Positions 48,329 to 58,130 of a stretch of DNA of 64,000 nucleotides are shown one piece after another (the stretch's first letter is position 1; every line of letters begins with the position of its first letter). The notes below the pieces were generated by a model. The model was not told the origin of the DNA and did no database searches. It saw only the letters and a list, made by a program, of their open reading frames with translations. This DNA comes from Persicirhabdus sediminis. GTDB lineage: Bacteria > Verrucomicrobiota > Verrucomicrobiia > Verrucomicrobiales > Akkermansiaceae. The stretch is from positions 62,001 to 126,000 of the forward strand of contig NZ_JAENIM010000034.1 of NCBI RefSeq assembly GCF_016595495.1, in the 5' to 3' direction. A program made the translations under genes and the position numbers.

Positions 48329-48621
48329 ATAGAAAATCTACACATCACGTTAGAGCGTGAAAGCAGATAATCAATTTCGCAGGCAAAAAAAATCACCCTA
48401 AGCAACAGATTCTAAAGAAATAAGGGAGCTGGATAATCTGGACCATTCCCAATGCCCAACAGCAGCGCATTGGAGTGTAGATCGCTTTATTGGGGCGTCA
48501 CGACATGCCGGTTCTATGCTAGCTAGCCATCGACTTCATTTACAAAAATGCCAAGTTTATTTGCTCTGTGACAAACAAGTAATAACTGGACAAATCATAC
48601 ACTCGTGCTGAACTGAAATTG
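48329..48621. other. Gene-free region between LRR and AraC genes
   Basis: About 290 bp between divergent genes, presumably holding both promoters. No repeat, operator or small gene that I can support. Confidence 0.35.
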
Positions 48622-49494
48622 ATGTTGATAGCGGATCTAATTCACACACTGAGAATCAAGGTGTACTCGATCGAGCATCTAACGATTGGCGATTGGTGGT
48701 CATATAAAAATGTCAACAGCCCGTTCACGCGGCTGTATTTCACACCGCGATCATCGCGCACCTATATCGAGCATCACGGTGAACGATTTTTGCTAGAACC
48801 GGGGACTATGGTCATTGCTCCGCCCTATACACCGGTGAACTATATCTGCGAAGATTTCTGCGAGATGTACGGGGTGATTTTTTCCGCTCAGCTGGGCTCG
48901 GAAGTTGACCTGTTCACCTTGAATGATCTCAATTGGTCGCAGCGTGCTGAGGGATTTATTCCGTCCTTATTTGAGCGCTTGGTAGAGATCAACCCGGACC
49001 GGCAAATGAAGATCGCTGATCCCTTTCACAAAGCCTATAATGCGACCATAACAGCGCAACATGACTACCAGCAACCTTTCCACGAGTCGATGGAAACGGA
49101 GGCAATCATCAAGCTCATCATCTCGCGCTTTCTCGAATCTGATGCGAATCCAAAACCGTGCCAGAACCAGCTCAACCAAGAAAGAGTTCTGCAGGCGATC
49201 GACTATATCGAGAGCCACATGAGCGAAAACCTAACACTGGACAAATTATCGAGTTTGGCCAATGTGCACCCAACGTATTTCTCCAATGTGTTTGTGGATA
49301 TATTAAATGTTAGACCGTCAGTATACATCCAACAAAAACGCATTGAAAAAGCCCAGCTTCTGCTAGTTTCGACGAGTAAGCCAGTCAAACAGATCGCCAC
49401 AGAAGTGGGCTTCAAAGACCCCGACTACTTTTTCAGGGCCTTCAAAAAAGTCACTGGCTGCACACCGCGCAGCTACCGTATTTCCTACGCCTAA
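48622..49494 (+). CDS. AraC-family transcriptional regulator
   Basis: 290 aa from ATG 48622 (a TTG lies one codon upstream). The N-terminal half is a cupin-like sensing domain (FLLEPGTMVIAPPYTPVNY). The C-terminal half holds two helix-turn-helix motifs typical of AraC/XylS: LTLDKLSSLANVHPTYFSNVF and PVKQIATEVGFKDPDYFFRAF, then TPRSYR. The effector is unknown. It converges on fmt, the stop codons overlapping by four bases. Confidence 0.92.
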   Translation: MLIADLIHTLRIKVYSIEHLTIGDWWSYKNVNSPFTRLYFTPRSSRTYIEHHGERFLLEPGTMVIAPPYTPVNYICEDFCEMYGVIFSAQLGSEVDLFTLNDLNWSQRAEGFIPSLFERLVEINPDRQMKIADPFHKAYNATITAQHDYQQPFHESMETEAIIKLIISRFLESDANPKPCQNQLNQERVLQAIDYIESHMSENLTLDKLSSLANVHPTYFSNVFVDILNVRPSVYIQQKRIEKAQLLLVSTSKPVKQIATEVGFKDPDYFFRAFKKVTGCTPRSYRISYA

Positions 49495-50450
49495 GCAAGC
49501 TGATCACCTGTGGTGATTTTTCCTGAGCGGGCGAAGTCTGCTGCGCTCATGCGCTTGCTACCATCTGGCTGCAAGGTGGTGATTTTCAGCGCTCCAGACC
49601 CGCAGGCTACGGTGATGCCGTCATCTCCAGCTGAGATGATAGATCCTGGAGTTAGGGCGTCATTGCCAGCTAGCTCGACGAGCTCAGTCTGCGGGAAAAT
49701 CTTCAGTCGTTTCGGCCCTTTGGCATCTGAGAAGGTGGTGTAGGTTCCTGGCCACGGGTCGTAGGCGCGGATGCGGCGCTCGATGTTTTCAGCTGGCTGG
49801 CTCCAGTCTAGCAGTCCGTGGTCGCGGAGAAGTTTTGGCGCGTAGTTAGACAATGCATCATCTTGTGGCTGGCGGCTGGCACTGCCGTCGATGAGTTTTT
49901 CTAATGCCTCCATCATGGCGGCTGGAGCTATATCTGCTAGGCGGTCATGTAGCTGCCCTGCGGTTTCTTTTTCACCGATGGCGGTGGAGTGCAGGACGAT
50001 GATGTCGCCGGCGTCGAGCTCTTTGACTACATGCATGACGGTCATGCCTGTTAGCTGATCTCCTTGATCAATGGCAGTTTGGATACATGAGGCGCCGCGG
50101 TGTTTGGGCAGTAGTGATGCGTGGAGGTTGATGATGGCTTTGCTAGGGATGTCTAGCAGCGCTTGGGTAAGGATTTGGCCGTAGGCCATGACAATGATGA
50201 TGTCTGGCTGCAGTGCTTCTAGCTGGGCGAGGAATTCGCCATCACGAGCTTTTTCTGGCTGCATCACGGGGATGCTCGCTTGCTCGGCCATGACTTTGAT
50301 CTTTGGCGGCGTGACGATTTGCTTGCGACCGACTTTTTTATCTGGCTGGGTGACCAGCGCTACGGTCTCGAGATCTGAATCTAGCAATGCCTGCATGGAT
50401 GGCAGGGCGATGTCGCCGGTTCCCATAAAAATAACACGTGGAGCACTCAT
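49491..50450 (-). CDS. fmt: Methionyl-tRNA formyltransferase
   Basis: 319 aa, normal length. Fmt formylates initiator Met-tRNA using 10-formyltetrahydrofolate. Seen are the N-terminal FMGTGDIALPSMQALL, the catalytic Asn-His in INLHASLLPKHRGAS, Asp in ELDAGDII, and the C-terminal OB-like domain from about residue 210. The segment RGASCIQ replaces the usual RGAAPIQ, a mild variation. Cytoplasmic, single gene; a bidirectional terminator lies upstream. Confidence 0.95.
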   Translation of the reverse strand: MSAPRVIFMGTGDIALPSMQALLDSDLETVALVTQPDKKVGRKQIVTPPKIKVMAEQASIPVMQPEKARDGEFLAQLEALQPDIIIVMAYGQILTQALLDIPSKAIINLHASLLPKHRGASCIQTAIDQGDQLTGMTVMHVVKELDAGDIIVLHSTAIGEKETAGQLHDRLADIAPAAMMEALEKLIDGSASRQPQDDALSNYAPKLLRDHGLLDWSQPAENIERRIRAYDPWPGTYTTFSDAKGPKRLKIFPQTELVELAGNDALTPGSIISAGDDGITVACGSGALKITTLQPDGSKRMSAADFARSGKITTGDQLA

Positions 50451-50483
50451 GATTGGTTAGAAATATTTGCTAGTAAGTAGATA

Positions 50484-50513
50484 AAAAAGGCGCCCGCTAT
50501 TGGACGCCTTTTT
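50484..50513. terminator. Bidirectional terminator (after adenylate kinase)
   Basis: AAAAAGGCG ... CGCCTTTTT with a 12-base interior; T runs on both strands. It lies 23 bp past the adenylate kinase stop. Confidence 0.85.
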
Positions 50514-50535
50514 AGAAATGATTTTCAGCTAGAGA

Positions 50536-51141
50536 TTAGAGGTCTAGCTTGGTGATTTTGTTGAGGATATCGGAGAGCGTTTTGACTGGTGTCTGCAGCG
50601 CGTCGATATTGGCGATCGCGTCCTCTGAGTAGAACTCAAGCATTGGCTTGGTTTCAGCTTCGTAGGTGGCGATGCGCTTGTTGATGGTCTCTTCGTTGGC
50701 GTCGTCGAGACGGTTTTCTTTAACCGCGCGGCGCTTCATGCGGCGAACGAGTTCTTCGCGATCTGGGCATGAGAGATGGATGACTTGGATAACGTCGACG
50801 TATTGGTCGAGGATCTTCGCTTGGTTGAGGCTACGTGGGATGCCGTCGAGCAGGATGATGTCTGAGTCTGGTGAGTAGACGCCACTGTCGATCCACTTTT
50901 TCACTTGAGCCACCCAGAGTTCCACAGTCATTTCATCAGGGATGAGCTGGCCGGTGGATGAGACTTCAACGAACTTTTTGCCGAGTTCGGAGTTGGTGTC
51001 TAGTGCGCGGAAGACGTCGCCACATGCACAATGGAAAAAACCTGGAATTTCACCAAGTACGCGGCCTTGAGTTCCTTTACCGGATCCTGGAGCACCGAAT
51101 AAAACGAAAGCTTTAAGGCGTTTTGGAAATGCGTCAGTCAT
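50536..51141 (-). CDS. adk: Adenylate kinase-family nucleoside monophosphate kinase
   Basis: I use ATG 51141 (201 aa), three residues before the conserved core; the longer frame adds 13 unrelated residues. It balances adenine nucleotides (AMP + ATP to 2 ADP). P-loop GAPGSGKGTQG, AMP-site region LLDGIPRSLNQA and RRMKRRAVKENRLDD of a short LID (no zinc Cys cluster). The Pro in the usual DGFPR is preserved, but Phe is replaced by Ile (DGIPR). UMP/CMP-type specificity cannot be excluded. Confidence 0.88.
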   Translation of the reverse strand: MTDAFPKRLKAFVLFGAPGSGKGTQGRVLGEIPGFFHCACGDVFRALDTNSELGKKFVEVSSTGQLIPDEMTVELWVAQVKKWIDSGVYSPDSDIILLDGIPRSLNQAKILDQYVDVIQVIHLSCPDREELVRRMKRRAVKENRLDDANEETINKRIATYEAETKPMLEFYSEDAIANIDALQTPVKTLSDILNKITKLDL

Positions 51142-51229
51142 AGATGGGCGGGAACATAGATAATGTCCCGCGTCATGCAAGAGGATTTGCGTACCATTCG
51201 TCGCAAATTTTCATTTTTTTTACGAATGA

Positions 51230-51253
51230 CAAAAAACCAGCTAGCCAGCTGGT
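51230..51253 (-). terminator. Terminator of the glycine-zipper lipoprotein gene
   Basis: ACCAGCT-GGCT-AGCTGGT then a six-T run on the minus strand, about 88 bp past the stop at 51341. Confidence 0.7.
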
Positions 51254-51340
51254 GAGCTCTCTAGCTGAGTGATTTACACCTCAGAGAGAAAAAATACCTT
51301 GCTGGGTGGAGGATTTCCCCCCACGCCAGCTGGCAGAAAA

Positions 51341-51595
51341 TTAGTTACGAGTATAGCTACTGGTATTGCTATAGGTGCCGTACTTTGGGTCACCCGTGGA
51401 GGTGGCGTAGCCGAGCACACCACCGGCTGCGGCGCCTGCTGCAGCACCTTCCCAGCCACCAAAAGCACCACCGATGGCACCACCGATGATGGCGCCAGTG
51501 AAGCTCTTGGCTGTGTGTTCAGGAGTGGCGCAGCTGCTGAATGCTAAGCAGGACACCATTGCTAAAGACAAATAAACCTTGGTCTTCTTGATCAT
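51341..51595 (-). CDS. Small glycine-zipper lipoprotein
   Basis: 84 aa from ATG 51595: signal MIKKTKVYLSLAMVSCLAF with lipobox FSSC, then a Gly/Ala-rich zipper (GAIIGGAIGGAFGGWEGAAA) over about 40 residues, and a Tyr/Ser/Thr tail. Resembles the OsmB/SlyB-type glycine-zipper outer-membrane lipoproteins. An envelope-structural or stress role is likely but unproven. Monocistronic. Confidence 0.8.
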   Translation of the reverse strand: MIKKTKVYLSLAMVSCLAFSSCATPEHTAKSFTGAIIGGAIGGAFGGWEGAAAGAAAGGVLGYATSTGDPKYGTYSNTSSYTRN

Positions 51596-51715
51596 GAATA
51601 AAAAACTGCACACGAATCGCCGAGGCGACAAGCATCTAATCGCCTATTTAGCGCATACAATCCTTAGTTTCAAAGGGCTGAATCAAACGCGCCGCCAGAT
51701 CCTCAGCTGGCTGAA

Positions 51716-52618
51716 TTAGTTATCCAGCTGCTCGAGTTGTTTGGATTTGGCCACTGCCATATCAACAAATTCTTGGGCGATGGGTTTGAGTTCCCCTTGG
51801 TACATCAGGCCCACTTTGACAGTCGGGAATCCAGCTAGTGGGATAGCTTTGACCTGCGGTGAGATTTTCACCCCGGGGATGCGCACGGCGACGCCCACAC
51901 CAAACCCGCTGGCCACATACCGCTCCATCATGTCTAGCGAGCTGACTTCTACCGAGCTCTGCCACGCTACCTTGCGGCGGCTGAGTTCGCGCTGGAAAAT
52001 CACATTGAGCACCTCGTGCTCTGGCAGCGAGATGAGCGGCATCTGGCTGGTAAATTGGCGACCGAGGGCATCGGTCACTAGTAGGTCGTCGAAGCTGGTA
52101 TGATCACAATCAGCTGGCAGCAATAATAGCAGCTCTAGCTGGGCGAGCTCGATGGAGCGCAGCCCGTCGCCAAGTTTGTCGTGCACCACGCTGAGTCCCA
52201 CATCGGCCTCTTGGCTGGTGAGCAATCCGTGAATCTCGGCGGGATCGACATCGCGCAGCGTGAGCTTGAGCTCTGGTTGTTGTTGTTTGAGCTGGGCGAG
52301 CACATCTGGCAGGTGGTAGCGCAGGATGCTGGCGGCGGCGGCAATGCGTAGGTGTTTGCTTTCATCACCAGCCAGCCGCGTTTCCATATCGGGCAGGCGG
52401 GAGAAAAAAGGATATACAAAATCATATAAAAGCTCCCCCTCGCGAGTGAGGGCAAATGGCCGACGATTGAATAACTTTACACCGAGAGATTTTTCCAGCT
52501 GTAGCAGTTGCCCGCTCACCGCTGGTTGCTGAATGCCAAAGGGCATCATCCTTACTGCAGCCGTAATCCCCTCGTATTTAGCTACATAATAAAAAAGCTC
52601 TAGATGGTGCACATTCAT
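51716..52618 (-). CDS. LysR-family transcriptional regulator
   Basis: 300 aa from ATG 52618 (MNVHHLELFYYVAKYEGIT). HTH at residues 1-60 (VRMMPFGIQQPAVSGQLLQLEKSLG, LFNRRPFALTREGE), followed by a LysR substrate-binding domain. It is divergent from ackA with 141 bp between starts, the classic arrangement for a regulator of the neighbouring unit, so control of ackA-pta is plausible. No T-N11-A site is certain. Confidence 0.92.
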   Translation of the reverse strand: MNVHHLELFYYVAKYEGITAAVRMMPFGIQQPAVSGQLLQLEKSLGVKLFNRRPFALTREGELLYDFVYPFFSRLPDMETRLAGDESKHLRIAAAASILRYHLPDVLAQLKQQQPELKLTLRDVDPAEIHGLLTSQEADVGLSVVHDKLGDGLRSIELAQLELLLLLPADCDHTSFDDLLVTDALGRQFTSQMPLISLPEHEVLNVIFQRELSRRKVAWQSSVEVSSLDMMERYVASGFGVGVAVRIPGVKISPQVKAIPLAGFPTVKVGLMYQGELKPIAQEFVDMAVAKSKQLEQLDN

Positions 52619-52759
52619 CACCAACAGCATGGCCTAGCTAGCCCGCCAGTGACAAGCTCATCCAGCAAAATATGCGTAAAATGCAAATTGTGTCATTTGC
52701 TATGCATCTCTGCTTTCCTCTTGCTTTCCTGCCTAGTCAGGGTGAGCTTACCCACAATC

Positions 52760-53932
52760 ATGTCGATACTCGTTCTAAACAGTGGTTCTTCATCACTCAA
52801 ATTTGCCATATTCCCAGAAGGTCAAGAGGACGCCAGCGTGGAAGGCATTGCTGAGCAACTCAACTCTGATGCCGCACAAGTCGTCATCAAACGTGATGGG
52901 AAGAAAAGTGAAACGGCTCTCAGCGGAGCTGACCATAAACAAGCGCTACAGTTCATCCTTGAGCAGCTGCCTGAGACACCTCGCGCTGTGGGGCACCGCA
53001 TCGTTCACGGCGGAGAACACTTTACTGAACCAGCACTCGTCACCTCTAAGGTGATTGATGAGATCCGCGCTACCGTACCTCTCGCGCCGCTGCACAACCC
53101 AGGCAGCCTGCTGGGCATCGAGACCATGGTCGAGCTCTATCCAGAGCTCCCGCAAGTCACCGTATTCGACACCGCATTTCACCAGACATTGCCTGAGTTT
53201 GCCTACCGCTACGCATTGCCAGAAAAATGCTACCGCGACTACAGCGTGCGCCGCTATGGTTTCCACGGCACCAGCCACTCGTACGTCTCCAAAGCAGCTG
53301 CCGCTGAACTTGGTTTTGATTTAGAAAACTCACGTGTGCTGGTAGCTCACCTCGGCAATGGAGCTTCTACATGCGCCGTTCTCAATGGCAAAAGCGTTGA
53401 TACCAGCATGGGACTCACACCGCTCGAAGGCCTCGTCATGGGCACACGCAGCGGTGATGTAGATCCAAGTTTGCACCAATACCTCGCCACCGCAGCTGGC
53501 ATGAGCTTGGAAGAAATCAACAACATGCTCAACAAAGAGTCCGGCTTGCTCGGCCTCAGCCAAGGCGCCTCCAACGACATGCGCACACTGCGCGGACTCG
53601 CCAGCGAAGGCAACCAGCCAGCCGCATTAGCCATTGAAATTTTCTGTTACAGACTAGCTAAGTCATTGGCGGCGCTATGTGTGGCAACGGGCGGCTTAGA
53701 CTACCTCATCTTCACGGGTGGCATTGGAGAAAATGATCCAGCTATTCGCGAGCGAGTGACTGAGAAGCTAGCCTTCCTCGGCCTAGAAATAGATGCCGAT
53801 GCCAATGCCAACCACGGCGAAAATAATCACGGAATCATCACCACTGCCGACAGCCCAGCCACCGCGCTGACTATCTGCACGAAGGAAGAATTCATGATTG
53901 CCCAGCTTACTGCGCAAACCATTTCTAAATAA
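52760..53932 (+). CDS. ackA: Acetate kinase
   Basis: 390 aa from ATG 52760 (MSILVLNSGSSSLKFAIFP); the frame continues upstream to 52604 without family similarity. It interconverts acetyl phosphate and ADP with acetate and ATP. Seen motifs: NSGSSSLKF, FDTAFHQTLP, YGFHGTSH, HLGNGAS, MGTRSGDVDP and TGGIGEN, all standard. It is followed by pta after 9 bp, making the acetate overflow/assimilation operon. Confidence 0.96.
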   Translation: MSILVLNSGSSSLKFAIFPEGQEDASVEGIAEQLNSDAAQVVIKRDGKKSETALSGADHKQALQFILEQLPETPRAVGHRIVHGGEHFTEPALVTSKVIDEIRATVPLAPLHNPGSLLGIETMVELYPELPQVTVFDTAFHQTLPEFAYRYALPEKCYRDYSVRRYGFHGTSHSYVSKAAAAELGFDLENSRVLVAHLGNGASTCAVLNGKSVDTSMGLTPLEGLVMGTRSGDVDPSLHQYLATAAGMSLEEINNMLNKESGLLGLSQGASNDMRTLRGLASEGNQPAALAIEIFCYRLAKSLAALCVATGGLDYLIFTGGIGENDPAIRERVTEKLAFLGLEIDADANANHGENNHGIITTADSPATALTICTKEEFMIAQLTAQTISK

Positions 53933-53941
53933 ACTACTATC

Positions 53942-56065
53942 ATGCACACCTTCCTCATCGTTCCAGCTGGAATGCACGCAGGCCTTACGTCCGCCTCCGT
54001 GGGTCTTGTTCACTCACTAGACCGTCTCGGTATGCGCGTGGGATTTTTCAAACCCATCAGCCAATCGTACGACGAGCGCGGCAGCGACCTCTCATCTGAG
54101 TACGTCCGCGCCATCTCTGCGGTTGAAGCACCTGACCCAATCTCCGTAGACGCCGCTCGCGAGTGGACATCTACCGCGCATACAGAAAACCTGCTTGAGG
54201 AAATTGTCTCGCGCTTCCAGACCGCCGCCGAAGGCATGGACGTCATGGTCGTGGAAGGCTTACACGTTTCCCACAACCACGCATTTCTCAACTCACTCAA
54301 CCCAAAACTGGCCAGAGCACTCAATGCCGACGTCATCCTCGTATCCAACTGCCAGGACATGGACGCCGCCCAGCTCAACCAGCACATCGAGAGCGCCGGC
54401 GAACCATTTGGTGGTGCCGCTAGCGCCAATGTGATTGGCTGCATCCTCAACCAAGTCAAACCATCCGAGCTGCTCGGGCCACGCCTCGACGATACCGAGC
54501 AAGTCAACTGGGCATACAACAAAATCATCCGCCAAGTCACCTGCTTCCGCAAAGAACACCTGCACCTACTTGGCGTCATTCCATTCCGTGAGTCGCTCAC
54601 ATCATTCCGTACTTCAGACCTGATCAGACCACTCGAAGCCACCGTGCTTTTTGAAGGGGAAATCGACACCCGCCGAGTCAGCGAGACTCACCTGTGCGCA
54701 CGCGACATTTCCCATCTCCCTCAGGTCTATCACGCCGGCTCATTAGTCGTCACACCAGCTGACCGCTCAGACGTCATCATCGGCTGTGCCTATGCGGCGC
54801 AAAAAGGCATCCAGCTGGCTGGACTCATCCTCACCGGCGACCTCGAGCCAAACCAAAACGTGCTCGATTTCTGCGGCTCAGCCTTCGAGACCGGTCTTCC
54901 AGTGATGGCGGTGAAAACCACCTCATTCGAAACCGCTCGCAACCTCACTGCCGTCAGCCCAGAAATTCCAGCTGACGACGTCGCTCGCCTGCAGCAGCTG
55001 GTTGGCCACATCGCCCGCCACATCGATACTGGCTGGATGGAAAACCACTGCTCAGCACCGCAGAAAATCCGCCTTTCACCACCGGCATTCCGCCACCTCA
55101 TCAACCAGAAAGCACGCAGCAATCCAAAACGCATCGTGCTGCCAGAGGGCTGCGAACCACGCACCTTGGAAGCCGCTGTAATCTGCCACCGCCGCAAGAT
55201 CGCCGAGCCCGTTCTCATCGGTTCACCAGAGGAAGTCAACAGCGCGGCCAAAAAACACGGTATCGCCCTGCCAAGCGACATCGAGATCCTCGATCCAGTT
55301 CTCCACCGCGCTCGCTACGTCAGCTCACTCTACGAGCTGCGTAAGCACAAAGGCATGACTCCAGCTCAGGCAGAAAGCACGCTGGAAGACAATATCACCC
55401 TCGCCACCATGATGCTGGCCAAGGGAGATGTCGACGGCCTCGTTTCCGGAGCTATCCACTCCACCGCAGACACCATTCGTCCAGCTCTCCAGCTGATCAA
55501 AAAAGCGCCATCAGCCGCTGGTGTTTCCTCAGTCTTCTTCATGTGTCTGCCTAAACAGGTGCTGGTTTACGGTGACTGCGCCGTCAACCTCGATCCAAAA
55601 GCCGAGCTGCTCGCAGACATCGCCATCCAGAGTGCTGAGTCAGCCGTTGCCTTTGGCATTGAGCCGCGCATCGCCATGATTTCCTACTCCACCCTAGGAT
55701 CTGGCGGTGGTGCTGATGTAGAAAAAGTCATCGAAGCTACCAAACTCGTGCGCGAACGTCGTCCTGACTTACTCGTCGACGGCCCACTGCAATACGATGC
55801 CGCATCCAACTCAGGCGTCGCCAAAACCAAAGCACCTGACAGTGAAGTCGCTGGTCGCGCCACCGTATTTGTCTTCCCAGACCTCAATACCGGCAACACC
55901 ACCTACAAAGCCGTGCAGCGTTCCGCCAACGTCGTTTCTGTCGGCCCAGTGCTGCAAGGCCTGCGCAAACCAGTCAACGACCTGTCCCGTGGAGCCAACG
56001 TCGACGACATCGTCTTCACCATCGCCATCACCTCCATTCAGGCGCAACAAGCTCAGACGGTCTAA
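53942..56065 (+). CDS. pta: Phosphate acetyltransferase (long form)
   Basis: 707 aa, the long proteobacterial-type Pta: an N-terminal P-loop-derived domain (about 1-210), a DRTGG domain (about 215-330) and a C-terminal PTA_PTB catalytic domain (about 375-705; SGAIHSTADTIRPALQLI, DCAVNLDP, NTGNTTYKAVQRSA). It converts acetyl-CoA and phosphate to acetyl phosphate. The N-terminal part may sense metabolites. Second gene of the ackA operon, ended by a strong terminator. Confidence 0.95.
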   Translation: MHTFLIVPAGMHAGLTSASVGLVHSLDRLGMRVGFFKPISQSYDERGSDLSSEYVRAISAVEAPDPISVDAAREWTSTAHTENLLEEIVSRFQTAAEGMDVMVVEGLHVSHNHAFLNSLNPKLARALNADVILVSNCQDMDAAQLNQHIESAGEPFGGAASANVIGCILNQVKPSELLGPRLDDTEQVNWAYNKIIRQVTCFRKEHLHLLGVIPFRESLTSFRTSDLIRPLEATVLFEGEIDTRRVSETHLCARDISHLPQVYHAGSLVVTPADRSDVIIGCAYAAQKGIQLAGLILTGDLEPNQNVLDFCGSAFETGLPVMAVKTTSFETARNLTAVSPEIPADDVARLQQLVGHIARHIDTGWMENHCSAPQKIRLSPPAFRHLINQKARSNPKRIVLPEGCEPRTLEAAVICHRRKIAEPVLIGSPEEVNSAAKKHGIALPSDIEILDPVLHRARYVSSLYELRKHKGMTPAQAESTLEDNITLATMMLAKGDVDGLVSGAIHSTADTIRPALQLIKKAPSAAGVSSVFFMCLPKQVLVYGDCAVNLDPKAELLADIAIQSAESAVAFGIEPRIAMISYSTLGSGGGADVEKVIEATKLVRERRPDLLVDGPLQYDAASNSGVAKTKAPDSEVAGRATVFVFPDLNTGNTTYKAVQRSANVVSVGPVLQGLRKPVNDLSRGANVDDIVFTIAITSIQAQQAQTV

Positions 56066-56091
56066 GCAGCCAGCTGAAAATCCATTTCTCC

Positions 56092-56127
56092 ATGACGGCA
56101 TCCACCTGCGGATGCCGTCATTTTTTT
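56092..56127 (+). terminator. Terminator of ackA-pta
   Basis: ATGACGGCATCC-ACCTGC-GGATGCCGTCAT followed by seven T. Confidence 0.93.
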
Positions 56128-56376
56128 ACCGCCAACTCGGCTGAGCTGACGTAAAACCATCACCATCTCGCAGGCTAGACGAGCGCCAGCGGCACATTGC
56201 CAATCTGGTGAAAACTTCACCCCCCTTAAGCATCCAAATCTGCCAGATTGCGGCAAATTTGCCCAAATCCACCCCAAATCACCCAAATTGTGGAAAAAAT
56301 CATACGCAGATTCCTCTGATTACGAATTCCCGCCTTGCCACTCAGGGTCTTGTTGGCTATGCACTGCATCAAGATT

Positions 56377-57195
56377 ATGGCAGAAATTCCAGCACCACTC
56401 GCAGAGATCGAAACTGGCCCATCAAAACTCGATCAGTTCCTCGACCAACACTCGAAAAAGTTACTCATTGCCGCCGTTCTTATCGCCATTGCGGTAGGTG
56501 CCTACGTCATTTATGACGGTGTGGCTGAAGGTAAACTTCGCGATGCCGGCGCCGCCCTCACGGCAGCAGAAGGCACCGACGGACTCGAACAAGTTATGAC
56601 CGCCTACGACGGCACCGCCACTGGTGGTAGCGCCATGCTCATGCTTGCCGACCTACAGCGCGAAGAATCTGTGGATTCAGCCATCGGCACACTGCAACAG
56701 TTCCTCATCAAATACCCAGAACACCCAGCAGTAGCCAGCGCACAAACCAAACTCGGCCTGCTACTCATCAACCAAGGTAAAGCTGACGAAGCCGCCACCT
56801 ACCTTGACAAAGTCATTGCTAGCCAGAATGCTGGTTACATCGCCCCACTCGCCAACATTGCACTCGGCGACATCGCCAAAGCCAAAGGCGACCTCGCAGC
56901 AGCTAAAGATTTCTACACCACAGCAGTAGAAAGTGGCATCGCCCTCAGCGATGATGAAGATGCCTTCCGCCAAAACCCGTTCAAACAAACCGCACAAGAC
57001 CGCGTTTTGCTGCTCAATGCTGAAGCTCCTGTGATGATCAAGCCTGTCGCTCCTAAGGCTCCAGCCTCATCACCAGCCCTGCCAGCTATCCCTCAAGCAG
57101 GCGGTGACGACGATATCCAAGCGCCATCATTCGCTCTGCCAACGCAACTGCCAGAAAGCTCACCTGCTGAGCCAACTGAAACACCCGCGCCATAA
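56377..57195 (+). CDS. Single-helix membrane protein with TPR domain (YfgM-like)
   Basis: 272 aa from ATG 56377 (MAEIPAPLAEIETG); the TTG at 56335 is less likely. A cytoplasmic head is followed by one membrane helix at about residues 30-50 (LLIAAVLIAIAVGAYVIY) and a TPR-like periplasmic domain (about 60-210; YPEHPAVASAQTKLGLLLINQ), then a Pro-rich tail. The layout resembles YfgM/BamD-type TPR proteins, which act as scaffolds for envelope chaperones. No enzymatic role is seen. A bactofilin gene follows. Confidence 0.8.
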   Translation: MAEIPAPLAEIETGPSKLDQFLDQHSKKLLIAAVLIAIAVGAYVIYDGVAEGKLRDAGAALTAAEGTDGLEQVMTAYDGTATGGSAMLMLADLQREESVDSAIGTLQQFLIKYPEHPAVASAQTKLGLLLINQGKADEAATYLDKVIASQNAGYIAPLANIALGDIAKAKGDLAAAKDFYTTAVESGIALSDDEDAFRQNPFKQTAQDRVLLLNAEAPVMIKPVAPKAPASSPALPAIPQAGGDDDIQAPSFALPTQLPESSPAEPTETPAP

Positions 57196-57337
57196 CTCCC
57201 GTATCCAAATCAAACCCCCAATCAAATTTCATTAATTAGAAATTTGAATTTTATGAGAATTGCCTTGTAATAAGGTATTCTATTTCCACTTATTAGCAGT
57301 GCCTAAACTGCATAAACTATTAGCCAACTGATTCGCC

Positions 57338-57988
57338 GTGTTCAAGAAAGTCATCGGGCAGAAGCCCACCCAGCCAGGCGCAGAATCTGCGCCAAAATCT
57401 CCAGCTAGCTCCCCAGCTCCAAGCGCAGCACCCGCGCCAAAAAGCCCTGCACCTACAAATGCCACACAGAAGCAAATGCCAGTAACTCAACCAAGTAGCG
57501 CTCCAGCTGCCCGTAAATCCGCCGCCGCACCAAGTGGTCGCAACGTCCTCAGTACTGACGTAGAAATCACCGGTAGCATCAAATTTACCAACGATCTCGT
57601 CGTTGACGGCCGCATCGAAGGCAACATCGAATCTGACGGTTCTCTTACCGTTGGTGAAAATGCTGTTATCAAAGCCGCCATCAATACCCGCTCAGTCATC
57701 ATCTACGGCAAAGTAGAAGGTAACATCACCGTCACAGAACGTGTAGAGCTCAAAGAAAATGCCGAACTCATCGGTGACATCGCTGCCGCCACCCTCGCTA
57801 TCGAGCCAGGCGCGATCTTCTCAGGTAAGTCAGTCATTGGCAAACCAAGTAAAACCCCAGCCCAAGCTACGCCGGCAAAAAAGCCAAATAGCAAGTCAGA
57901 GACCCGTAAACCAGCCCAAGCAAAAGCTGCTCCTGCAGTTCAGCAAATGGGCAACACTCAGCGCGTTACCATTAAGGCCAACGCCTAG
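57338..57988 (+). CDS. Bactofilin
   Basis: 216 aa with GTG start 57338. A Pro/Ala-rich N-terminal region (about 1-65) precedes the polymer-forming bactofilin beta-helix (about 68-170; VDGRIEGNIESDGSLTVGEN, VIIYGKVEGNITVTERVEL), and a basic Lys/Ala tail ends it. Bactofilins form cytoskeletal filaments tied to cell shape or curvature and polar structures. It is followed by a strong terminator. An M23 peptidase often seen beside bactofilins is not present. Confidence 0.9.
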   Translation: MFKKVIGQKPTQPGAESAPKSPASSPAPSAAPAPKSPAPTNATQKQMPVTQPSSAPAARKSAAAPSGRNVLSTDVEITGSIKFTNDLVVDGRIEGNIESDGSLTVGENAVIKAAINTRSVIIYGKVEGNITVTERVELKENAELIGDIAAATLAIEPGAIFSGKSVIGKPSKTPAQATPAKKPNSKSETRKPAQAKAAPAVQQMGNTQRVTIKANA

Positions 57989-58038
57989 TTCGCTTTTTAA
58001 AGCCACTCCGGCTTGCTAAATATTCCCAGAATTTCCCC

Positions 58039-58069
58039 ACGCCCGTCGCCCACGCGACGGGCGTTTTTT
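58039..58069 (+). terminator. Terminator of the bactofilin gene
   Basis: ACGCCCGTCGC-CCAC-GCGACGGGCGT followed by T run. Confidence 0.93.
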
Positions 58070-58130
58070 CTTCCTCCACAGCCAGCTGCCACAGGACAAC
58101 GCAAAAAATGCTGTATTTTTCACTGGAATC

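Noticed and set aside
52604-52759. N-terminal extension of acetate kinase with a hydrophobic Cys-rich stretch
   Set aside because: The conserved AckA start (MSILVLNSGSSS) is at 52760, and the extension overlaps the LysR start and promoter region.
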